Below, in pieces: positions 13,033 to 25,059 of a DNA stretch of 64,000 bases (positions are counted from its first letter, which is position 1; each line of letters opens with the position of its first letter). The position numbers and the translations under genes are program-made. Under the pieces are notes generated by a model. It was not told where the DNA came from and did not search any database. It saw nothing but the letters and a program-made list of their open reading frames with translations. This stretch comes from Platynereis dumerilii (Eukaryota; Annelida; Polychaeta; Phyllodocida; Nereididae), in NCBI GenBank assembly GCA_026936325.1, contig JAPTHN010000256.1, forward strand, positions 186,001-250,000, given 5' to 3'.

Positions 13033-13372
13033 CCTCCAGCCAAGAAAGGGATGCCAGATGACATGACTCTCTCAACTATCCAATACAAATATGGAGACAA
13101 AATCAGTCAGACAATCGCTCTGTAATAGAAGAACCTCAGACAAAAGTCCATGGCAACCACACCATTGCCTAGGATTTGCATGATTTTTATGTTCTGTATG
13201 GAAATTTCTTGACCCCCCTTTACTTCAACATTGACAAATCAGACCTTAATCCCTTTTATTTCAGAAATCGATGATGCCTTGAAGGACGAATACACTTCTA
13301 TTCATTATTCGAAGCCTGCACTCTCAGTGACACTATTGCACAGGTGGAAATTATAGAGTGTAGAGAGTCTGA

Positions 13373-16300
13373 TAGTCAGGGAGCCAACCCCTCAAAATTG
13401 GGATTTCTGTTCGCAGCGATCCACACCTCCTCAAATTTGGTACTATCGGAAAGGAAATTTTCTGAATTTTTTGATGATGGCCATGGTTTTATCAATTTCT
13501 TGGACCGGAGATGTTTTATTTGGGTTTCCATGGCAACAAGTCAGCTTTTGTCAAAATAAATTTTATAAAACTTATCACAGTGTATCATAGTTGCTGTGGA
13601 AGAAAGGCTTTCATTGATGAGTTATGTGGTGCCTTTTACTGGTCTCACTACTTTATGGGTGAAATTTTGATTTTCCATCCGTTTCTTGTTACCACGGCAA
13701 CACTTTAGGAGACTATTTCTCAGATTTTGTTAGTTTGTGTTCTTATTTTCTTTTAGAGAGCCACAATTTAACAGTGTAACTTAAAAAAATATAAATATCT
13801 GAATTCTGGTGGGGCAACTCTTTCAACCAGTGGGTGTTACAAAATCAGATTCTGTTTGAGTGTGTTGCTATAGCAACCAATTTAAAATTATGGAACCTGA
13901 ACTCCCATGAGGTCCCAGTTTTCAAATGGCTGCCTATCAAAAGGCAAGCAACACAGCCAGCTGATATTTTAGGGGAAGCTCAACCATACTTTCGAAATTT
14001 TGAAAACATTCCATTGACTAATTTTGTTTGCCATGATAACCACCGGAAATGGCAAACATGCATTTCAAAGTGATTTTCACCGAATGTGTAGAATACCAAG
14101 TTAATTCAAAGCAAAAAGATTGAAATAAGGGCAAAATCTAAATTAAACACTTGTTCAAAAAGACACAAAGTATTATATATGAATTATGATGCCATAGCAA
14201 CCGGAATAAAAATGTTTCAGATGTTAGCACAATAGATATACAATTTTTTTGCGTATCTCTGGACTTATTTAAGGTAGATTCTTTTATGATACATCAATCT
14301 TGATGTTTTTGAGGCCAAGGAATCTAATTTTGATCAAAAGTAAGCTACGTTGTATATTTGCTCATAAAAAAAGAAACAAAATTGGTGTAATTACAGATTT
14401 ATTGGGCATTATTCCTCTCTCTGACCGCACAAAATCTTGTTAAACTGAAACATATTTATATTCTGAGTTTCATCTGCTTATGCCCCAAAATAATTTAAAA
14501 TCTGGTGGATAACTCTTTCAGTCAGTTGGTATCACAGTATCAGATTTTTATTGTGTTGCTATGGCAACTATATTGAAATAACAAAGCCATCAATTTCATG
14601 AATTCCTCTTTTTCAAATGGCCGTTTCTCGCTAACCATGAAAAGTTGCCTTATGATATTTTAGGAATAGATCACATTCGCTTTTATAATTATGAAACAAT
14701 TCTAGTAGAGTTTTTGTTGCTATGGAATAAAGCAGAAATGGTAAATTTTCTCTCTAAAGTGATTTCCATTGAATGTGTAGAATACAATGCTCATCACATA
14801 CAAAAAAATTGAATTACGGACAAAATATATTCAAAACTAACTTGAAAACTGATGGAAAGTATTATATTCAAAATATGTTGCCATAGTAACCGGAATCTCC
14901 CGAAAACTAGCATGATAGATATATACAATTCATTGTGTATCTAAGGACCTATCGCAGGTGCAACCTTATAAGATATATCAATTCTGATGTTTGCGAGGCC
15001 AAGGAGTCAAATTGTAGTATCAAAACAAAGCTAATTTGCATATCTTCATAATTATGAGTACAAAATGACTGTTTAGAGTATTATTAGGGGTTTTTTACTT
15101 CATGAAACTGATGTTATTAATTTCAGTAGAGCAGCTGAAGGCCAGTTTCCAGGTTTCGGACCGCAGTCCCCGCTTGGAATACAATAACATGTTTCATTAG
15201 CCAAAATTTATGGTAAATTCCCTCATTTCTGATTAATATTCCCAGACCAAATCTAAACTTCCAAGTTGCGATATTTAAAAAATGGGCTGCTTTCTGGAGC
15301 TTCGGTCCTTTGTATTAGGCGTCTGAGCTTCTCCAGATTTCCAGATTTATACAGTGCATATCCCACATATTCTAGTTTTACAGTGTGGTTCAAAATATCT
15401 TTTGCAGAATGTAGGCCTATAGACATTTTTCTTTTTATGTCTATTGTTGGTTGGCTATGGTGGCCTACAATGTGTCACCGTGGCAACCACACTGAAAATG
15501 AAGCTGAAACCTCACTGTAGCTGACATTTGTTGCCTCGTCAATATCAGAATTGATCTGTAACTTAACATTGCACCTTATATAGGTCCAGAAATACACCAC
15601 AAATGTATTTACCTTGCATGCTATTGTCTGAGACATGTTGATTCTGGTTGCTATGAACAGAGATTTCATATACACTGCTTCATTACGTTTTTGATGAGTC
15701 TATTTATTTTGTCCAGTCACTCTTTTTGTGTGTGATTAGCATTATATTCATCACTTGCAACAAGAATCATTTAGAGGAAAAATTTACCTTTCCTGGTGGT
15801 TTCCATGGCAACCAAGAGTAATCAATGGAATTATTCGTAATTATAAAAGAAAGGTTGATACCCCTTAAATGTCTTGAGGCAACCTTTCTCAGTTAGTGAG
15901 AAACAGCTCTTTGAAAAACAGGACTTCATGAAATTGGTGGCTTTGTAATTTCAGAATGGTTGCTACTGCAACACACTCAAACACAAAATGATATTTTGAT
16001 ACCAACTGCCTGAAAGAGTTCTCCCATCAGATCTCACATGTTTATTATTTTGGGGCATTTATAACAAAGGAATCTCAGGATGTAACTATATTACAGTTTG
16101 ACAAGATTTCATGTGGTCAAAGAGAGGAGTAATGTTGTTTTCTTGAGAAATGATGCCTAATAATGCTGTAAAGGCACTATTTAAATTTATTAGTAAATAT
16201 GCAAATTAGCTAACTTCTGACATCGAAATTCAATTCCTTGGCCTCACAAACATCAGAATTTATGTACCTTATAAGGTTGCACCTTCGATGGGTCCTTAGA

Positions 16301-17901
16301 TTCACAACAAATTCTATATCTATTATGATGGTTTCTTTGAGACATGTTTTTTTCTGGTTGCTATGGCAACATATTTCAAATATAATGCTTCCTGTCAGTG
16401 TTGAAGTTAGTTTGGAATATATATATATATTTTTTTTTTTTACATATTTCACTCTTTTGTATGTGATGAGCATTGTATTCTACACATTCAATGAAAATCA
16501 CTTCGGAGAGAAAGTTCACCTTTTCTGGTGGTTTCCATAGCAACAAAAACTCTACCAGAATTGTTTCATAATTATGAAATTCAATTTAATCCATTCCTAA
16601 AATATCATAAGGCAACCTTTTATGGCTAGCGAAAAACAGCCATTTGAAAAAGAGGACTTTGTGAAATTGACAGCTTTGTTATCTGAATATAGTTGCCATA
16701 GCAACACACTGAATCAAAATCTGATACTGCGATACCAACTGACTGAAAGAGTTATCCACTAGATTTCAGATTATTTTGGGGCATAAGCAAATGAACCTTA
16801 GAATATAGATATGTTGCAGTTTAACAAGATTTTGTGCGGTCAGAGAGAGGAATAATGCTCAATAAATCCGTTAAAGGCATCGATTTTGCTTCTTTTTATG
16901 AGCAAATATGAAAATTAGCTTACTTTTGATATCAAAATTAGATTTTTTGGCCTCAAAAACATCAAGATTGATGTATCATAAAAGACACTACCTTAAATAA
17001 GTCCAGAGATACGCAAAACATTGCATATCTATTGTGCTAGCATCTGAAACATGTTTATTCTGGTTGCTATGGCAACATAATTCATATATAATACTTTATA
17101 TTTTTTTGAAAAAGTGTTTAATTTTTTATTTTGCCCATATTTCAATCTTTTTTGCTTTGAATTAACATGGTGTTCTACATATTTGATGAAAATCACTTTG
17201 AAATGCATGTTTGCCATTTCTGGTGGTTTCCATGGCAACCAAAATTAGTCAATGGAATGTTTTCAAAATTTTGAAAGTATGGTTGAGCTTCCCCTAAAAT
17301 ATCAGCTGGCTATGTTGCTTGCCTTTTGAGAGGCAGCCGTTTAAAAAATGGGACCTCATGGGAGTCCTGGTTCCATAATTTTAAATTGGTTGCTATAGCA
17401 ACACACTCAAACAAAATCTGATTTTGTAACACCCACTGGTTGAAAGAGTTGCCCCACCAGAATTCAGATATTTATATTTTTTTAAGTTATACCGTTAAAT
17501 TGTGGCTCTCTAAAAGAAAATAAGAACACAAACTAACAAAATCTGAGAAATAGTCTCCTAAAGTGTTGCCATGGTAACAAGAAAGAGATGGAAAATCAAA
17601 ATTTCCCCCATAAAGTAGTGAGACCAGTAAAAGGCACCACATAACTCATCAATGAAAGCCTTGCTTCCACAGCAACTATGATACACCATGATAAGTTTTA
17701 TATAATTTATTTTGACAAAAGCTGACTTGTTGCCATGGAAACCCAAATAAAACATCTCCGGTCCAAGAAATTGATAAAACCATGGCCACCATGAAAAAAT
17801 TCAGAAAATTTCCTTTCCGACAGTACCAAATTTGAGGAGGTGTGGATCGCTGCGAACAAAGTACCCTTTTTATTCACATTTTTGGCCCTTGGCTCCCTGA
17901 C
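13373..17901. mobile_element. 4.5-kb palindromic element rich in X-box-like words
   Basis: The left arm (13373-about 15090) pairs with the right arm (about 16155-17901). Outermost, GTCAGGGAGCCAA faces TTGGCTCCCTGAC, and GCAGCGATCCACACCTCC faces its complement near 17840. The centre is near 15637. The right arm also contains roughly 700-bp tandem sub-units, beginning near 15520, 16213 and 16920. About twenty variants of GTTGCCATGGCAAC or GTTGCTATGGCAAC are spread along it. Paired ORFs such as 13511-13708 and 17558-17755 are mirror copies. No transposase is visible. Confidence 0.8.
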
Positions 17902-19100
17902 TATGAAGATAGTTGCACAGATGACAGAAATGAGGACTCTGACGATGATTACTAAGTGTTCACTTGATAATGACACATACTTACGACAACATGGTTCAGT
18001 TTGTTTTACAAATTTTTCGCATTTTTATGAGCTCACAAACTCAGGGGGTTTGTACTTTTCCTGCTGATGAGTGACACTATGATTCCTTTGCACTATGTAA
18101 TTTTGAGAGGTATGAAAAGATTATAATTTAACTGTCATTTGCTCACTTTTATAGATTCTGCATGTGTGTGTGTTAGGTTTCGGCCCGAATATATTGTATT
18201 TTAGCTATTTTTCTTATACATTTTTCTTATTCTGCCCCCTGGTGGTGGCCATAGACAATTCTAATGGTGACCATTGAATTTCTTGGCCCCAAAAACATAT
18301 ATTTTGACCCAAAGATTATCATCCTAGACCAATTAGAAGCCGAGATATAACAAAATTTTGATTATCGGCGGCCATTTTGAAAATGGCCGCCTGGTGGAGT
18401 TGGCCCGCACTTTCTGGAGGGGCGCCCCGGCCAAAATTTTTTGTTTTGACCTCATAAACTTGGATCAACATTCAAAAATTGCTCCCACTCAAGTGGTCAC
18501 GGGATCTATGGTGGGGTCCTCTATTATTCAATGGAAAACAAAAACTACACCAAAATCAAACCATTATTTAGATTTTACTGTTCATTCCATGCATCTTCTA
18601 GTTTATATTTGTATCTCCCTTATTAAATCGATGAGTGCCCTGCAATCTGGTGTGCCTGGATATACTTTCTCAACAATGGGACTTTTTAAATATGTTACTT
18701 TATTATCGCCCCAATAACTATTTATCCTTCCAATTTTTCTTTTTGTCGGCTAGCATCATGTCATGCTGATTGATTGATTGATTGATTGATTGATTTATTA
18801 GCTCATTATAAAAAAAAAAAACGGATTATAAAATGAAGTATCTGGAGCAAGGAGACCCCCTAAAGGCAAGTTATTGCCGCTATCAGGGGGCCACCTTTGT
18901 CTAAAAATTCATATGATAATGTACATATATGATATAATTTTGAAAAGCAACCAAATTTAAAGATATTATAATAAAAGAAAAAATATAAAAAATGAAGAAA
19001 AAATAAAAAATAAAAATAGGTAACATAATCAAATTTAAGATTGAGCTTATCTGTCAAACATGAATTATAGATACTTGGCAACTGGTCTATCAGAAGATTT
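17902..19100. other. Gene-free sequence with a short palindrome and microsatellite
   Basis: A 25-base near-perfect palindrome (GGCGGCCATTTT, one base, AAAATGGCCGCC) is at 18367-18391. An (ATTG)n microsatellite is at 18767-18797. The 119-codon ORF at 18358 starts in the palindrome and has no family resemblance. Confidence 0.45.
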
Positions 19101-19121
19101 TTCAACTATTTAAAAATTAAA

Positions 19122-20191
19122 TCAACTCTTCCTTGTCCTTGTGATGACTTCTGTTATAGCATCTTTCAATAATTCCTTCAACTCCAAATCAGTGTATTCA
19201 TTAGTTTCATTGACATTACTTTCTGTTGCGCCTGTAAATTTATTTTGAGTGACCGGTAAATTTATGGATATATGTTTGCTTGGAATTTCCTGAAGTTTTA
19301 TATTGTTTGCTTCATTTGAGTATTTAATATGTTCCAGTATTGAGTCTTCTAAACTTAGTATTTTTGCTTCTGCACCGGGTATTTTCCTTATGTAGGTATT
19401 ACCATTTTCGGTCCATGTACTGTCAATCTTGTTTATTTTCTTAAGTCTTCTGGCGAGGTAAAACAAATGTGACTCTTCCTTATTGAGATCTTCAGAGATA
19501 AAGATATCGGTATTCCTTAAGGCTCTCACCCTATCCCTGTGTATAGCTCTAACATCCCATACAGAATTGAGTGTGACCATGATTTTTTGGATCCCCTGTT
19601 CTTTCATGGTGGCGCTACCATCTTTTTGAATGTGAGTCTGTCCCCTGGTGGCATTTTCCTTAATAACATCTTTTTGACTGTGAGACTGTCCCCTGGTGGC
19701 ATTTTCCTTAGCAACATCTTTTTGACCGCTGTGAGTCTGCCCCTGGTGGCATTTTCCTTAGTAACATCATAGCTCTGCTGTTTTGTTGATAAGTATTTCG
19801 CAGAATTGATGACTGGATTCCTTTTAAATTTATTCATAAAAATTTCCTCTGCAATTAGTTCAGGATTTGTACCGTTAAATTGTTGGCAGGAGATAATAAG
19901 GTTGTAATTTCTTATACCTCGAGATTTCGCAGGAATAGATGTAGTTTCTTGAATCTTTGCTGTTCGAGTGGTTTTTTTCTGGTCACTTGATAATGAAATA
20001 TTTCGCAGTTCTTGCAGCTCTTGTTTCTGTCTCTCCACTTCTGCTGTTAATTTTGCAACTTTTTGACATAAATTCTTGTTTTCTTCTTCATATTTTTCTA
20101 ACTTATCAAGAACTCTGTTCACTTGTTCATCAACCGAATCTTTTATTTCTCTGATCAGTGCTGTCAACAGCTGGAATTGTGTCTGTGCCAT
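19122..20191 (-). pseudogene. LINE ORF1 (coiled coil plus RNA-binding region), broken
   Basis: Two adjacent minus-strand frames make one ORF1-type protein. 20191-19604 starts MAQTQFQLL and has a heptad coiled coil (DKLEKYEEENKNLCQKVAKL). 19607-19122 contains DIFISEDLNKEESHLFYLAR and KINKIDSTWTENGNTYIR, typical of the C-terminal nucleic-acid-binding part of LINE ORF1 proteins. Between them a repeat of about 53 bp occurs three times (19611-19770, peptide RKMPPGDSLTVKKMLL), which lengthens the protein and shifts the frame. Upstream on the minus strand, about 20480-20210, another frame encodes a Cys/His-rich stretch (KKCCSCGSNNTENTDHTC) that may be a zinc finger of the same element. No RT follows, so the element is partial. 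Confidence 0.7.
19611..19770. repeat. Three tandem copies of a ~53-bp unit inside LINE ORF1
   Basis: The unit contains GTCCCCTGGTGGCATTTTCC followed by TTA.TAACATCTTTTTGA. The copies differ by small indels, so the ORF1 frame is not kept through all three. Confidence 0.85.
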
Positions 20192-20491
20192 TGAGCCTCG
20201 TTCTGATCCCCCTGGAGCCTTACTTTCACTGCTGTAAATTCTTGAGCATTCTGTGATGTGTCTTTAAACCAAGTTTGTGAAAGGTACAGCGTTGTTAAAA
20301 ATATGCAGGTATGATCCGTGTTTTCCGTATTGTTTGACCCACAACTACAACATTTTTTTCGCTTTTCCGATGTCTTTAAACATGTAAAATGGTCAATTTC
20401 AGTGTGTGCTTGTGGTGAGCAATGTAAAACATGTCCATGCTCTTCTGTGCCTCGTTCTGAGGCTGGTTGTGGATCTTCTTTGTGTTAAAGA

Positions 20492-21597
20492 TCACGCAAC
20501 TAAACTGCATCATTATCGTTTTCATAGCTACGTGTTTTTTGAAAACTTTGTTTGCAGTTAAACTGTGACATCATTAGGGTATCTGTGAACCTGATTGGTC
20601 TAATCTTCAATCTGTGACATGTCAGTTCAGTGTTTGACATCACAACAAGCAAGTAACATATTTGATAAGTCCCAACAAGTGGCCAGGATCAATATCAATG
20701 AAATGGCAATGGCCAATGCTTACTCACTTTGACATATCCCCATTTTTAACAGCAACTTAATGCTATTTTTACAAATTTACCAGTAATTATCCACTTCAAA
20801 TTTATTTAGGTCTATTTCAGTTTGATCAAGTAACAATGCATACAACTAGATACCAATTTTTGCAACAGAAAGTCAGTGGCGAACACTGAACAGCTTATTG
20901 TTTTCAAACTTTTGGCCAGCAGTGTGACACGCCATTTAGAATAAGTGATTTGCTTCAGTTACATTTCATTAAAGTATCTATCAACCAGTGCAGGTACTAA
21001 GGCTAAACAAACTAAGCATACATAAACCCTGTGTCAATGCATTTAGTCAGTTTCTTGAAATGTCTGCTCGTAATATATACAAATTTATGCAACTAAATTT
21101 GTGACATCGCAGTTTTAAGATAAAGCGAAGTACAAACTGGAAAAAGACATATCTAGGAAAATGATAATAACAGGTACAGGTTAAAAATTATTTATGCTTT
21201 GTTCAGTGATCTTCGGTTATTGAACTAAAGGATAATCTGCAAATAGCCTCAGCATGAAATCATGCTATCAGTCAATGAAGTCAATTTGAAGGACACATTA
21301 CGCTGACAAATAGCAAACATTCGGAGAGATCATGATTTAAAAAAATTTGGAGTTTAAATAAAAAGACTCACCAGATGACGGCTACAGGTATTGAATACGC
21401 CAAAGCAACAGATACATTCTGAGTGTTGCAAGAAAAGCCACCCAATTTGCAAAATACTGCAAAATAAAACAATCATAAAGACATGAGCAAGACACAAACT
21501 GCTGGATGACAGAATACATCACATTGTAATTATCCCCCACGCTATGCGATGGTGGGATCTACTTTCAGTCTCCATTTCATGGTATCCATCAAATAAT
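20492..21597. other. Gene-free sequence
   Basis: No coding exon, RNA or clear repeat was recognised in this stretch. Confidence 0.4.
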
Positions 21598-21605
21598 CAA
21601 ATATC

Positions 21606-21813
21606 CAGTGGCGTAACTAGGGGTTCTCGAGTGGGGGGGCACCTGGGGGACAAGCGATTCTCTGGGGGGGTGGGGTTGGCACCCTCTATACTAATTGTAT
21701 ATTTAAGTCAGAGTTGAAAGTTCATATGGAGGGGGACCTGGGGGGGCACAGGTCCAATATCGGGGAGGTACGTCCTCCCCCCCCGTGCCCCCCCATATAT
21801 AGGGACGCCACTG
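21606..21813. mobile_element. hAT-like MITE with 8-bp target duplication
   Basis: The ends are CAGTGGCGTAACTAGGG and AGGGACGCCACTG. An exact 8-bp duplication CAAATATC flanks it (21598-21605 and 21814-21821). The interior is C/G-homopolymer rich. No protein is encoded. TIR sequence and 8-bp duplication both fit the hAT superfamily. Confidence 0.88.
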
Positions 21814-22058
21814 CAAATATCTCAAACACCACACCATGCACAATGCTCACCCTTCCAAACATTCAAAGACCCCCCAAAACTTGTCAAAAATAATGTTACA
21901 TTGCATCAATAAATGTCAAAACCATTGCCTCTTCCCAAGTACATTCTGGGTTGCTCTTCTTTTCCCATGCAGCCATGTTTATTTTGGAAAGCGAAGTCCA
22001 CCCACAGAATGAATGCCTGATTGTGCCCTTGTTGGAAATATTTGGCATAAGTAAAATA

Positions 22059-25045
22059 CCGCAATATGAGGTGAATAGGGACACTGGGGTGAATCGGGAC
22101 AGAACAGGGAAACATTTGATTTGCTCAAAAAACACCAACTTCTACTTGCCTTAGGAATTTGATTTTCGATACATGCATAGTAAACATAACAGAGCATATT
22201 GTGATAGAATTTTGTACTTCTGACTGTTGGCAGTGAGGAGCTGCAGGACCTCAAACTTGGCCCTGCAGAACGAATATTTTTACAGGCTGGTCAAAACTTT
22301 GCCAGTACCATACAAAGTATAAATACTGGACTGATAAAACTTGCAGCAAACCTTAAAATCAGTCTAATATGATTATAGAGGACCATAATTAAAGACTGAA
22401 TTTCGGATTGTGTGTGTTTGGTCCCAGGTTCAGATCTAGGCCAATGGCAAACTTACGGGATTTCACCAAAATAACCATACTAATTTTCATTAGGGTCATT
22501 CCGTGTCAGATCAACAAGTGGCTTCCAATACCACATCTGCGAATTGGCTGATTTTTTATATATATTTTTATATATCACAAAGGACAACCTTTCTGAAAAT
22601 TTTAGCTGGATTGGTCAATTTTCCAGGATTTGGCAGAGGTTTCAAGATTACTGATATTACAAGTTTTTTAAGGCATCGTTTTAGGTGCTGTTGCATATTT
22701 TGTTTAAAAAAAAACAATAATACTCAACCAAAAGCTTTAAAATTTGGTTTACAGACTAACATGACGATGGGAAAGCTTCGAGAGTAGCCATTTTTTATCC
22801 AGCAGAAGCATTGATGAAGCCATGACCTTGGTAAACCCACCCCTTAAAAACAACAAATATTGTCATAGCTCAAGGGTAGTATCATGAATAAAAATGAAAC
22901 TCCCAGGATATATTCTGCATATGTGGGGTCAAATAATATTAAAAAATTGGAGATATGTTCAGCCTCGTTTTTTTTATATGAATTTTTGAAAATTATTGGG
23001 CATCTGAGGCTGGTTCAACATCAAAAATAGTTACATTTTCAGGGTAATAGATGACACATGCCTGAATCTTTCCAATTATCTTACACATCAATAGGATGAA
23101 ATGCTGTAAAAAATTCAGGAATGTGTTCAGCATATTTTAGGTTTTGCCGAATTTTGAACATTATTTTTATCTTGACAGGTTGTGCAATTGGTAAGTAGCT
23201 ATTCCACTTAGGGTATTATGAGCAAAGCCTTTAGACTTGTTGCACACATTCTATATACACATATGGCCTTATATTGCTGAAAATGAGACATGCGCTCAGC
23301 CTCATGCCATTGGTATTAATTTTGTTAAGAATCATTTGGTATCTCAGACTTGTTCAACATCTAAATTGGCTGGATATCCATGGTAGTAGATGCCACATTC
23401 CTAAAACTTCCCAATTATTTTTCCTATATATGTTTAATGTAAACAAAGCATAGAATAAAAAAAAATCGAAGATATATGTTCCATATACTTTGAGTTGTGT
23501 GATTTACTGAAAATCATGATAATGCTGAACTTTGCCGTACTAAAAAAATTCTTATAATTACGATGATATGTACTGTAACACATCTTGTTTTTCCTACAGT
23601 GCTTAATTTTGTTTAGTACTTAAACTATATCGGAAAGGTTGCAAGGCTATGCCAATTTTACCTTTGCAGCAGTGCTGCTCTGCCATTTGGCTGCTTTAAA
23701 AGGTGAAATAATATTGAAAATTCCACAGAATGGGAAGTTAGCCCAACACATGCCTGAGTTTTTTGCTACATTATACCCCAAAGACATGAAAGAAAACTGG
23801 AAAGTTTCAAGGATGTGTCATCTACTACTAAGGAGATCCAGCTATTTTTGATGTTGAACAAGCCCGAGACACCAAATAATATTGAAAAATTAATATAACA
23901 AAGCTGAGGCTGAACACAAGTATTATTTTCAAATACTAATCGGTCATACATATACAGAATATGCACAAGAATTTTAAAGACTCTGCTAACCGTACCCTTT
24001 CTGGAAAAGCCAATACTAATTGTACAACCAATCAAAAAGGAAAAATATTAAAAATTCCGCAGAACCTAAAGTATGATGAACACATTCCTGATTTTTTTAC
24101 AGCATCTTATCCTATTGATGTTAAAGATAATTGGAAAAAATCAGGGATTTTTCATCTATTACCCTGAAGAGCTAAGCTATTTTTGATGTTGAACCAGCCT
24201 CAGATGCCCAATAATTTTCAAAAATTCATATTAAAAAAACGAGGCTGAACATATCTCCAATTTTTTAATATCATTTGACCACACATATGTATAATATATC
24301 TTGGGAGTTTCATGCTTATTCACGATACTACCGTTGAGCTATGACCATTTTTGTAGTGAACATCGATTTTAGAGTAGGGAATTAACAAGGTCACAGCTAC
24401 ATTAGTGTTTTTCCTGGAGAAAAAGTAGCTATCCAATTTGCTTTTCCATTGTCCAGATGGTCTAAAAACGACTTTTCAAAGCTTTAGGTTGAGTATCAAT
24501 TGTTTTATTGAGAAACAAATGTAGTTGCTCAAAAACGACAGCTGAAAAGCTTGTAAAATCAGCATTTTTTAAAACCTGTGCCAAATCCTCAAAAATCTAC
24601 CAATTAAACTGAATTTTTTTAGGAGGTTCATTTGTTGGGACATACAAGAACATATATTTTTTTCAGCCAATTCGCAGACGGGGTTGTGGAAAATTTAATG
24701 ACCCATTAGAGAGTACTGGCGTGATGTTTTGATAAATATTATCATTTTCAGTAGATTTCGTCCAGAATTATCATTAACTAGAAAAATTAGAAAAAAAGCT
24801 AGTTTTAGATAGTTTTCCTTCATTTATCACATATTTTTAAAATCGCATATTATCAATGAAATTGATTTCAGATTTTCCTGAAAAAAATATTTTGAAATGT
24901 TGAACATGTTTTCTTATGTTTATCCATAAGTAGCAATCATTCAAAGATGGTAGGGAGTGGTGATTTAGGAAATAATGGAGTGTCCCGATTCACCCCAAAG
25001 TATGGGTGAATTGGGACAGCAGTTTTCTGGGCCCTGAGCAGTGGG
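22059..25045. mobile_element. Mariner-type element split by a foldback insertion; right end missing
   Basis: The left end (CCGCAATATGAGGTGAATAG, preceded by TA) and interior match the complete element at 46387-47279. Homology stops at 22493 and resumes at 24710 (GTACTGGCGTGATG), continuing through GTCCCGATTCACCCC to about 25045. The terminal part seen in the other copy is missing where a LINE 3' tail begins near 25056. Confidence 0.8.
22494..24703. mobile_element. 2.2-kb foldback element nested in the mariner-type element
   Basis: The ends GGTCATT and AATGACC are flanked by CATTAG on both sides (22488-22493 and 24704-24709). The arms pair almost to the centre near 23600: for example 22880-23040 pairs with 24175-24345, and TGCGAATTGGCTGA pairs with TCAGCCAATTCGCA. 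Each arm contains internal sub-repeats. The small ORFs are mirror images of one another. The sister copy of the host element (near 46800) shows the same site without the insert. Confidence 0.82.
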
Positions 25046-25059
25046 AATTTTAGTTATAA

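Noticed and set aside
13344-17976. Paired protein-coding ORFs on both strands
   Set aside because: They are mirror copies forced by the inverted arms, with no domain resemblance.
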